Assembly (NCBI GenBank): GCA_947447095.1
Contig: CANFIL010000051.1
Coordinates: 1 to 9,809 of the forward strand
DNA: 9,809 nucleotides
From: Actinomycetota bacterium
GTDB lineage: Bacteria > Actinomycetota > Actinomycetes > S36-B12 > UBA5976
Direction: 5' to 3'
Shown here one piece after another: positions 1-6,302 of the stretch (position 1 is the stretch's first letter; every line of letters starts with the position of its first letter). The position numbers were made by a program, and so were the translations under genes. Under the pieces are notes generated by a model. That model was not told the DNA's origin, made no database searches, and was given only the letters and a program-made list of their open reading frames with translations.

Positions 1-1982
1 ATGGCTATAAGTACTTCAGCATGGTTGCAAACATTAATCTTGCTAACTCCACCGCGCTTTGGAATAACACTTCTGCAGAAGGCTGGGTGCCTATTGGCAC
101 CGACAACATTAGGTTTACTGGAACTTTTGATGGTCAAGGCCATACTGTGACCGGACTCAAGATCCATCGAAGCCAAAACCATCAGGGTATTTTCGGTTCT
201 GCTGAACGAGCCGTATTTAAGGACTTTTCAATCACGGGAACCGTTACAACTTCTGAGAGCAATCAATATGTAGGTGGCTTAGTTGGATACGCAGAACGTT
301 CTTCAATTAGCCATATCAACACGTCCGTCAACGTGACGGGAAGCGGTTCCATTGGAACTATTTCTGGCGGATGTAACTATGGAAACATATCGAATATTCA
401 TTCATCTGGAGACGTTACAGCAGTAGGAAGCGCTGGGTACATCGGTGGCATCTCTGGACAAAATAATTACACAAACATTGACCTGGTCTTCGCGACCGGT
501 GATGTTATTGCAGACAATCAGTCGAATAGTGAATGGCATCAGGTTCAATATGTAGGTGGAGTAGCCGGATATTTCACTGGCGGAACAATTGCGAACTCGA
601 GTTATACAGGAAACTTAGTTGGTAGTCGCTATGTAGGCGGCATCATGGGATATGGCTACGTTGGCATGCTGGATCACAATGCCTTTTCCGGAACAATTTC
701 TGCTTCACACGGAACAAACAATCGACTTAACGCCTCCTATCTAGGCGGAATTGCGGGCTACTGGGAAGAAGGAGCCATTTCGAATTCACGTGTGTCTGGC
801 TCTATTTCTGTCACGACTAATTCAAGTGATGGCAGCGAAATTTCTGAAAACATCGGTGGCCTAGTTGGCTACTTAGAATACGGTGTTGCTACACAAGCAG
901 ATGTCTCAACTGACCTAACTGTGAATTCCACAAAGAGTACACAAAGCAGCAAAATTGGCGGCATTGCGGGCACAGTAACAGCGACAGGAGTTTCAGATGT
1001 TTACTACCGAGGAAATTTGGTAGTAAATGATGTTGCCCGCGTTGGTGGAATTGTTGGCGATGCCGAAAATGGAGTCTCAGTAATTCGATCCGATAATTTA
1101 GGCTCGATGAAAATTGCAAGTGCATCGTCTTCATCACTTGGCCAAATCGGAGGCGTCATAGGTTATGGCGGAAACGGTGTACTTGTGAAAGGCACTTCGA
1201 ATAAATCAAGCGTCGTAACTTCTGGTGCTTACTCAATAAATGTCGGCGGCATCGTTGGTTATGCAGAGGACGGCGTCATGATTGAAGATTCCTACAATCG
1301 AGGTAATGTTTCCGGACAGAACGTGGTTGGTGGAATTGTTGGATACTCGAACTCGAGAAGTCTAGAGATTTCTAACACTTACAACACCGGTCGAACGTCA
1401 GCTCGTCTCGCGTCTCACCCAAAGGTTGACGTCATTGTTGCCGAAGGCTGGGAGGAGTCAGCAACCTCTCGTACAAACACTTTCGACATGCAGACCACTG
1501 GCGCTTCTCGAAGTGCGACAGGTGCCGTTGGTAAATCGACGAAGGCCATGAAGTCGCAGTCCAGTTTTGTTGATTTGGGATGGTCAATCGGAGCGGCTGG
1601 ATCGTTGTGGGCGATCGCCCCAGGAACAAATGACGGATATCCATTTATCAAGCCTGTTGCAGCTGTGAGCATCACTGTGTCGGCTGTTCGAGATTTATAT
1701 GGTCCAGTGTCATTCAAGCAGGGTTCTTCAAAGCTAACAAAGAGCTCAAAGGCAAAACTGCTCACTTTTGTAGCAGCGATCAAGGCTGGTGGCTACAGCA
1801 CTGTGACAGTAAAGTCGTACACGACCTCGACACACACATACCTGGCAGGAAAGCGCAACGACGCTGTTGTGAAATTCTTGAAGTCTCACGGCGTCACAGT
1901 GAAGATGTACAAGGAAGCGGTCACTCGCTCGAGTCAGAAGAAGAAGAACAAGATCTGGCTAGTGGCAATCAAGAAATCTTAA
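1..1982 (+). CDS. GLUG-repeat surface protein with OmpA-like C-terminus (5' partial)
   Basis: The reading frame is open from base 3 (GYKYFS...) into an ATG at 21, so the true start lies upstream and that ATG is probably internal. Residue numbers below count from it. The first part reads VANINLANS, then GWVPIGT (21-27) and GTFDGQGHTVTGL (34-46), the usual lead-in of GLUG-motif proteins. About 12-13 repeats follow (about 80-460), each with a V/I-GG-I/L-x-GY core, for example at 84-90, 178-184, 205-211, 241-247, 278-284, 341-346, 408-414 and 437-442. These predict a parallel beta-helix. A closing block (about 505-545, LGWSIG then NDGYPFIKP) is typical of such proteins. Residues 555-653 resemble an OmpA-like domain (VSFKQGSSKLT, LAGKRNDAVVKFLKSHG), ending in a lysine-rich tail. 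The role is probably adhesion or cell-envelope structure. Any signal peptide would be outside the window. The family call is firm; the function is inferred. Confidence 0.85.
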   Translation, partial: GYKYFSMVANINLANSTALWNNTSAEGWVPIGTDNIRFTGTFDGQGHTVTGLKIHRSQNHQGIFGSAERAVFKDFSITGTVTTSESNQYVGGLVGYAERSSISHINTSVNVTGSGSIGTISGGCNYGNISNIHSSGDVTAVGSAGYIGGISGQNNYTNIDLVFATGDVIADNQSNSEWHQVQYVGGVAGYFTGGTIANSSYTGNLVGSRYVGGIMGYGYVGMLDHNAFSGTISASHGTNNRLNASYLGGIAGYWEEGAISNSRVSGSISVTTNSSDGSEISENIGGLVGYLEYGVATQADVSTDLTVNSTKSTQSSKIGGIAGTVTATGVSDVYYRGNLVVNDVARVGGIVGDAENGVSVIRSDNLGSMKIASASSSSLGQIGGVIGYGGNGVLVKGTSNKSSVVTSGAYSINVGGIVGYAEDGVMIEDSYNRGNVSGQNVVGGIVGYSNSRSLEISNTYNTGRTSARLASHPKVDVIVAEGWEESATSRTNTFDMQTTGASRSATGAVGKSTKAMKSQSSFVDLGWSIGAAGSLWAIAPGTNDGYPFIKPVAAVSITVSAVRDLYGPVSFKQGSSKLTKSSKAKLLTFVAAIKAGGYSTVTVKSYTTSTHTYLAGKRNDAVVKFLKSHGVTVKMYKEAVTRSSQKKKNKIWLVAIKKS

Positions 1983-2011
1983 TCAGGTTTCTATTGTTCG
2001 ATATTGGCAAG

Positions 2012-2050
2012 AGACCTCAGGCAGGCGTTTCTGGCTCCAACCTGAGGTCT
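2012..2050. repeat. 10-bp inverted repeat at convergent gene ends
   Basis: AGACCTCAGG (2012-2021) and CCTGAGGTCT (2041-2050) are perfect reverse complements separated by 19 bases. The repeat lies 30 bases past the stop of the plus-strand surface-protein gene. It covers the last codons and stop (2017-2019) of the minus-strand kinase gene. A hairpin could form in transcripts from either side, so it may act as a shared terminator or 3' stabiliser. Neither side has a T-run, so it is not a classical Rho-independent terminator. Confidence 0.45.
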
Positions 2051-3741
2051 AGGCGTGCACCGATTCCATCAGTTCCATGCGTGATTGACCAAGCGTTCGC
2101 AATCGAGTCGTAAAGGGCGCTACCGAGGTTGGGCTTACCTAGTTGTGGTCCTACGCCATCGTCAATGACAGAAAGCACGTAATGAGCGTCTTTGCGTTCC
2201 ATGACTACACCAACATGCACCGCATGTCCGTGACGAAATGAATTGAGCAATGCTTCTTCAATGACATTACTTATTTTGAAACTATCGAAATGTTTAAGTA
2301 GCTCAATTGTCTCTTGACTTATTGAAATCTCGAGTAGTCCGGTCCATGTTTGAATGAGGTTTGCCACGATGGCCTCAAATTCAAGATTTTGGTGAGCATG
2401 AAAACTTTGGAATGGGGCTTCTGCAAGTTGGCGAAGCGCGATTAATTCAGACTGAACCTTTTCGTGATCTTTGCTGTTCTTCGCGCTCGTGATCGTCATC
2501 GCTGCAGCCATGAGACGCGACTGCACTCTTCCGTGAATGTACTCAGTCATTTCCTTGAGGAGTTGGCGATTTACTTCAGTTGAAGCTCGTTCACGAACGC
2601 GACTTGAATCAAGTGAATCAATGAGATCAATTTCAATTCGTCGACGTTGAAATAGTAGGCCGTTAACAAGGCATGCAGCGCTGCACAACATCAGTAGCCA
2701 AAAGAAGTAGAGCAGCAGATTGCTCAGGTATGTGTGGAGTGAATCCCCAAAAATGATTCCATTCACTAGGAACGGCGAAACTGCACACATCATTACGGTA
2801 AAAGTCCAGCCAATAAAACCTAGGTGCGGCCATTTCGATAGCGCAAAGTTTCCTAAGGACAGGCTCAGCGACGTACAGAAGGCGATAACAGCAATTCGAA
2901 TAAGAGGAGAGTCGTCCGGGCTGGATTGGAAAACAAAGCCCAAAGTAGTCACAATAATCGCCGTGGTCAGTGGAAGAGTTGGAAAGGCCTTTTGGCTAAG
3001 TACGGATCGGAAGAGTGCGAACCACGTTAGTTTGGGAAATTCTGTTTCCAGATCCTGTTGAAGTTGATCGGTAAGGGAGGTGAGCTGATCCCGACTAGCT
3101 CCAGCAAGTTTCAACAGTGCAGCATCTAATTCAGGTCCATCCAGCGATGGGTCTTCAAGCGAATCAATAATTTCCGTTAGCGCGGTGCTAAGTTCCTTTT
3201 CCACACCATCACGCGACTCGGCTGCCAAGGCCACCATGACGACGTCATTCGACATCCGACGGCTTTCCGAATCAGTCAGTTGAGTGATTCGTTCTAGACG
3301 GAGTGCGCGAATTCGGTGAAGTTCTGCATTGAGATAGGCCAAACTGACGACGCAAATCATAGAAATAACTGCAGCAGAAAAGCTGCGAGATAAATCAAGT
3401 CGGTCAACTGTTTGCTCGGGCGTTAGTCTTCTGAGGCAATACGAGACAAACGTGCCCTTGATGAATCCAATGACAAAGGCTACGGCAGCAAGGCTGGCAA
3501 TTGTGGTTGATTGTTCGCTACGAGGGTGGAGGTACAGCAGGTTGTAAAGAGATAGCAATAAGTAGAAGAGACCATAGCTAAGGGCTGAAATGCCCAGCCA
3601 TTGCCCGGGAGTAAGTAACTCACCATGCGCTGGCTGAGTGAAGAGAACCGAAACAATCGAAGTTGGTGCGAAAAGAATATAGGGGAGAGGTTGAATGATC
3701 CACTTGTTTGGAATTTCACCAAAACGCAGCCTAGATTGCAC
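2017..3741 (-). CDS. Membrane sensor histidine kinase-like protein, atypical H-box
   Basis: A 574-residue protein. The start is GTG at 3741, chosen because AAGGA (3754-3750 on the minus strand) lies 8 bases before it. Four hydrophobic segments (about 19-36, 48-71, 80-103, 121-139) are followed by a helical charged linker (140-250). Four more segments follow (about 255-271, 282-302, 307-330, 341-364). The cytoplasmic C-terminus has a HisKA_3-like helix, EYIHGRVQSRL, with H403 as candidate phospho-acceptor. It then has an HATPase_c domain with N-box EEALLNSFRHGHA (N500), G-box DDGVG (527-531) and a weak second G-box, NLGSALYDS. The usual acidic residue after the His is Gly. The gene begins 5 bases after the response regulator stop, so the two form an operon and a cognate pair is likely. 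The signal is unknown. It may phosphorylate the regulator, or act mainly as a phosphatase or ATP-binding sensor. Confidence 0.8.
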   Translation of the reverse strand: MQSRLRFGEIPNKWIIQPLPYILFAPTSIVSVLFTQPAHGELLTPGQWLGISALSYGLFYLLLSLYNLLYLHPRSEQSTTIASLAAVAFVIGFIKGTFVSYCLRRLTPEQTVDRLDLSRSFSAAVISMICVVSLAYLNAELHRIRALRLERITQLTDSESRRMSNDVVMVALAAESRDGVEKELSTALTEIIDSLEDPSLDGPELDAALLKLAGASRDQLTSLTDQLQQDLETEFPKLTWFALFRSVLSQKAFPTLPLTTAIIVTTLGFVFQSSPDDSPLIRIAVIAFCTSLSLSLGNFALSKWPHLGFIGWTFTVMMCAVSPFLVNGIIFGDSLHTYLSNLLLYFFWLLMLCSAACLVNGLLFQRRRIEIDLIDSLDSSRVRERASTEVNRQLLKEMTEYIHGRVQSRLMAAAMTITSAKNSKDHEKVQSELIALRQLAEAPFQSFHAHQNLEFEAIVANLIQTWTGLLEISISQETIELLKHFDSFKISNVIEEALLNSFRHGHAVHVGVVMERKDAHYVLSVIDDGVGPQLGKPNLGSALYDSIANAWSITHGTDGIGARLDLRLEPETPA

Positions 3742-3746
3742 GAAAT

Positions 3747-4382
3747 TTATCCTTGACCACGCATGCGGAAATACATGCGAGCAATGTGCACACGTTGATT
3801 AGAACTTGAGGTCTGCTTAATTCCTAAGGATCGAGCAATCTTTGAAATTGTTTGCTCTACGGTCTTTTCTGTGACAAACCTTTGCCGTGCAATCTCGCTG
3901 TTGGAGTGGCCCTGAGCCACCAGTCGAAGTGTTTCCATTTGAACATCGGTAAGTGACACACCGTCAATCGATGACTTGTCGAGGTCAACAGTGCCTTGAA
4001 GCGCTCGATTCTTAGCTTGATCAATTGCCTCAGTGAGCGCTGAAATATCTGTAACTGCGCTTTTAACTAGATACACAGCATTTTCGGGAACGTCGGGCAA
4101 GCTTGCTCGAACTAACCGTGGATCAATTGCACTAGTGAGCAGAACAATTCCCAGCAATGGCTTTTGTCGCGAAAGGGCATCTGCTAAATCGAGGCCCGTT
4201 GGACCGGCTCCCAAGTCAATGTCAAGTACTGCTACATCGGGGTCCAGCATGCGAATAGCTGTAATCGCCTCGCTGGCCGAGCCGATGCTGGCCACGATCT
4301 CAATCCCAGCAGCTGTTAATGCCGCTGTTACGGCTGCCAAAGTGAAGCTCTCGTCTTCAACAAGGACTACTTTGGTTGCCAC
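3747..4382 (-). CDS. LuxR/NarL-family response regulator
   Basis: 211 residues from the GTG at 4382. The receiver domain (about 1-120) has the acidic pair E9/D10 in VLVEDES, phospho-acceptor D54 in VAVLDIDLG, a switch Thr in GIVLLTSAID and the conserved Lys in YLVKSAV. A linker leads to a GerE/LuxR helix-turn-helix with the SLTDVQMETLRLVAQG start and the SNSEIARQRFVTEKTVEQ recognition region. It should act as a phosphorylation-controlled transcription factor in the cytoplasm. The frame stays open upstream to an ATG at 4496, but that start would run into the divergent yjdM gene and add a non-conserved, Trp/Arg-rich stretch, so GTG 4382 is preferred. A GAAGGG sequence abuts this GTG, which is too close for a good ribosome site, so the start is not certain. 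The sensor gene follows 5 bases downstream. Family assignment is firm; target genes are unknown. Confidence 0.88.
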   Translation of the reverse strand: MATKVVLVEDESFTLAAVTAALTAAGIEIVASIGSASEAITAIRMLDPDVAVLDIDLGAGPTGLDLADALSRQKPLLGIVLLTSAIDPRLVRASLPDVPENAVYLVKSAVTDISALTEAIDQAKNRALQGTVDLDKSSIDGVSLTDVQMETLRLVAQGHSNSEIARQRFVTEKTVEQTISKIARSLGIKQTSSSNQRVHIARMYFRMRGQG

Positions 4383-4445
4383 CCCTTCAGTATTACCGAA
4401 AGTGCACCAAGCCCGAGCCCATATCCGTTTCGCGTAGTTTAGATA

Positions 4446-4463
4446 GGGGCTAGCCCTAGCCCC
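4446..4463. promoter_or_regulatory. Perfect 18-bp palindrome, candidate operator
   Basis: GGGGCTAG-CC-CTAGCCCC has perfect 8-bp arms around a 2-bp centre. It sits just upstream of the -10-like element of yjdM, where the -35/-10 spacer would be, and about 64 bases upstream of the regulator GTG. NarL/LuxR-type regulators bind imperfect or perfect inverted repeats of about this size, so the adjacent response regulator is a candidate ligand. That link is inference; the palindrome itself is seen directly. Confidence 0.55.
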
Positions 4464-4465
4464 GA

Positions 4466-4471
4466 TATGCT
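4466..4471 (+). promoter_or_regulatory. Candidate -10 box of a leaderless yjdM transcript
   Basis: TATGCT fits the TANNNT pattern and ends 6 bases before the ATG at 4478, the spacing expected if transcription starts at the start codon itself. No Shine-Dalgarno sequence is visible before that ATG, which agrees with a leaderless mRNA, common in actinobacteria. No good -35 hexamer is seen; the palindrome occupies the spacer region. Confidence 0.4.
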
Positions 4472-4477
4472 TGTGCC

Positions 4478-4825
4478 ATGAATGAATTGCCGCCATGTCC
4501 TGCGTGTTCCAGCGAATTCGTCTATGAAATGGGTGCGCTTCTCGTCTGTCCAGAGTGTGCTCATGAGTTTTCTGTACCTGGGGAGCAGGATGAAGCCGAA
4601 GGAGATCGTGTAGTGCGTGATTCCGTAGGTAACATCCTCGTTGACGGTGACAATGTCACGATCGTGAAAGATCTGAAGGTTAAGGGCAGTCCAACATCAA
4701 TCAAGGTTGGAACGAAAGTACGTAACATCCGAATCATCGACCCGGTTGATGGTCACGACATTGATGCCAAGGTTGATGGCTTTGGTTCAATGATGCTTAA
4801 GTCAAGCGTGGTTAAGAAGTCCTAA
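4478..4825 (+). CDS. yjdM: Zinc ribbon protein YjdM (PhnA family)
   Basis: 115 residues, close to the usual family length of about 110. The N-terminus is a zinc ribbon, with CPAC at 8-11 and CPEC at 24-27. The C-terminal domain follows, with the hallmark blocks VRDSVGN, LVDGDNVTIVKDLKVKG and IKVGTKVRNIRI, then DGHDIDAKVDGFG, and ends LKSSVVKK. This matches Escherichia coli YjdM (formerly PhnA) very closely from memory. Despite the old name it is not phosphonoacetate hydrolase, and its true function is unsettled. It is transcribed away from the two-component pair and shares the intergenic palindrome with it. Its 3' end converges on the aldehyde dehydrogenase gene, with which it overlaps by 4 bases at the stop codons. 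Family call very sure; role unknown. Confidence 0.93.
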   Translation: MNELPPCPACSSEFVYEMGALLVCPECAHEFSVPGEQDEAEGDRVVRDSVGNILVDGDNVTIVKDLKVKGSPTSIKVGTKVRNIRIIDPVDGHDIDAKVDGFGSMMLKSSVVKKS

Positions 4826-6294
4826 CGCATCACGAACGGATCGCCGATTGGCGCTTCGCTCGTATTGATCCATACTGATTTTGTGCGGGTGTAATCCAGG
4901 ATAGATTCGGCGCCGGCCTCGCGCCCGTACCCGCTCATGCCGTATCCGCCGAAAGGCATCATGGGGCTGATTACGCGATAGGTGTTGACCCATACGATTC
5001 CGGCCTTGATTCGACGAATCATACGATGTGCGCGACCAAGATCGTTTGTAAATACTCCGCTGGCCAGACCGTACTTTGAGTCGTTGGCAAGAGCTACCGC
5101 TTCGTCCTCGGTATCGAACGTGAGCACGCTCAAAATTGGACCGAAAAGTTCTTCTTGAACACATGCTGTGGCAGGCGACGCACAATCAATCACCGTGGGC
5201 TCGTAGTAATTTCCTGTAAAGCCTTCAGGCTGCTTACCGCCTGTGAGCACCTTGCCGCCTTCAGCAACGCTGCGCTCAACGAGAGCATGAATATTTGCAA
5301 GTTGTCGCGAGGTTGCTAACGGACCCATCTCGGTATCGAGACTTTGTGGATCTCCAATAACAATCTTTTGTGCCTTGGCTACGAGTTTTTCGACGAGTTC
5401 GTCGTGCACGCTCGAATGAACCATCAATCGCGAGCCAGCAACACAGCTCTGCCCAGTTGCGGCAAAGATGCCACTAACAATCGCATTTGCTGCACTATCA
5501 ATGTCAGCATCAGCGAAGACTATGACCGGTGACTTTCCGCCAAGTTCAAGTGAGGTCACAGCCAAATTCTCGGCAGCATTGCGCACAATGTGCTTGGCGG
5601 TTCCAGGTCCACCGGTAAATGCGATGCGACTGACGAGTGGGTGGGTGGTAAGCGCTTTACCTGCTTCATCGCCAAAGCCAGTGACGACGTTTACGACACC
5701 GGCAGGAAAGCCGGCTTCGTGGATGAGTCGAGCAAACTCGAGCATTGGTCCGGGGGCATCTTCTGATGCCTTCAAAACCACAGTGCAGCCTGCAGCAAGT
5801 GCCGGAGCTAGCTTGACTGCAGTGAGGAACATCTGAGAGTTCCACGGCACGATCGCCGCCACAACACCGATGGGTTCGCGGATTGTGTACGCCTCCATGT
5901 CCGGCTTATCAATCGGCATGTGGTTGCCGGTCAGTTTGTCCGCAAGTCCTGCAAAGTACCGGTAGTACTCGGCGATGTAAAGAACTTGGGATTGAGTTTC
6001 GCGTCGAATTTTTCCAGTATCTGCGGTTTCGATTTCAGCAAGCAAATCGTTGTTCTCGACCATCAAGTCGGCAAGTTTCATCATGAGTTTGCTTCGGGCG
6101 CCAGCGTTCATTGATGCCCAAGGTCCGGAATGTAGAGCATCGTATGACCCCTGCACTGCACGATCAATGTCAGCAGCCGAAGCTGCAGGAATTGTTGCCC
6201 ATGCTTGGCCGGTAGCCGGGTTCTCGCTCTCAAACGTTTTACTGGCGTCTTCGAAGGCACCGTTGATGTATTGCTGGAATTTACGAAGCGCCAT
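4822..6294 (-). CDS. NAD(P)-dependent aldehyde dehydrogenase
   Basis: 490 residues, the normal length for the family; it should oxidise an aldehyde to the acid with NAD or NADP in the cytosol. All key residues are present. They are the oxyanion-hole Asn N152 in VPWNSQM, the cofactor-binding Lys K175 in LKASE, the FTGGPGTAKHI nucleotide loop (226-236), general base E250 in LELGGKSP, nucleophile C284 in GQSCVAGSR, and EELFGP (381-386). The ATG at 6294 has AGAGGG a few bases upstream and lies 8 bases after the monooxygenase stop. It is the last gene of the operon, fitting a role in consuming an aldehyde made by the earlier enzymes. Its TAG stop overlaps the TAA of convergent yjdM. It resembles betaine-aldehyde or hydroxymuconic-semialdehyde type enzymes, but the substrate cannot be read from sequence. 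Confidence 0.93.
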   Translation of the reverse strand: MALRKFQQYINGAFEDASKTFESENPATGQAWATIPAASAADIDRAVQGSYDALHSGPWASMNAGARSKLMMKLADLMVENNDLLAEIETADTGKIRRETQSQVLYIAEYYRYFAGLADKLTGNHMPIDKPDMEAYTIREPIGVVAAIVPWNSQMFLTAVKLAPALAAGCTVVLKASEDAPGPMLEFARLIHEAGFPAGVVNVVTGFGDEAGKALTTHPLVSRIAFTGGPGTAKHIVRNAAENLAVTSLELGGKSPVIVFADADIDSAANAIVSGIFAATGQSCVAGSRLMVHSSVHDELVEKLVAKAQKIVIGDPQSLDTEMGPLATSRQLANIHALVERSVAEGGKVLTGGKQPEGFTGNYYEPTVIDCASPATACVQEELFGPILSVLTFDTEDEAVALANDSKYGLASGVFTNDLGRAHRMIRRIKAGIVWVNTYRVISPMMPFGGYGMSGYGREAGAESILDYTRTKSVWINTSEAPIGDPFVMR

Positions 6295-6302
6295 ATTGCC
6301 CT

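Larger units (their letters stand above)
4383..4477. promoter_or_regulatory. Divergent intergenic region between regulator and yjdM
   Basis: This 95-bp stretch lies between the probable GTG start of the response regulator (minus) and the ATG of yjdM (plus), so it should carry both promoters. It holds the 18-bp palindrome at 4446-4463 and a -10-like TATGCT at 4466-4471. For the regulator I see only a weak TAATAC on the minus strand 7 bases before the GTG. Confidence 0.6.

Noticed and set aside
889..1783. Open frames of 70-122 codons on the minus strand inside the surface-protein gene
   Set aside because: They lie antisense to a clearly coding repeat protein, show low-complexity or composition-shifted sequence and match no family I know.
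1..1982. Treating the surface-protein repeats as a DNA tandem repeat or recent mobile expansion
   Set aside because: The repeats share protein motifs, but their nucleotide sequences differ too much for a recent tandem array.
2720..3061. 113-codon plus-strand frame inside the sensor kinase gene
   Set aside because: It is antisense to membrane segments of the kinase, has no ribosome site, and its sequence resembles no known protein.
4033..4437. 134-codon plus-strand frame opposite the response regulator
   Set aside because: Ser/Ala/Thr-rich mirror of the receiver domain coding sequence; a typical antisense shadow.
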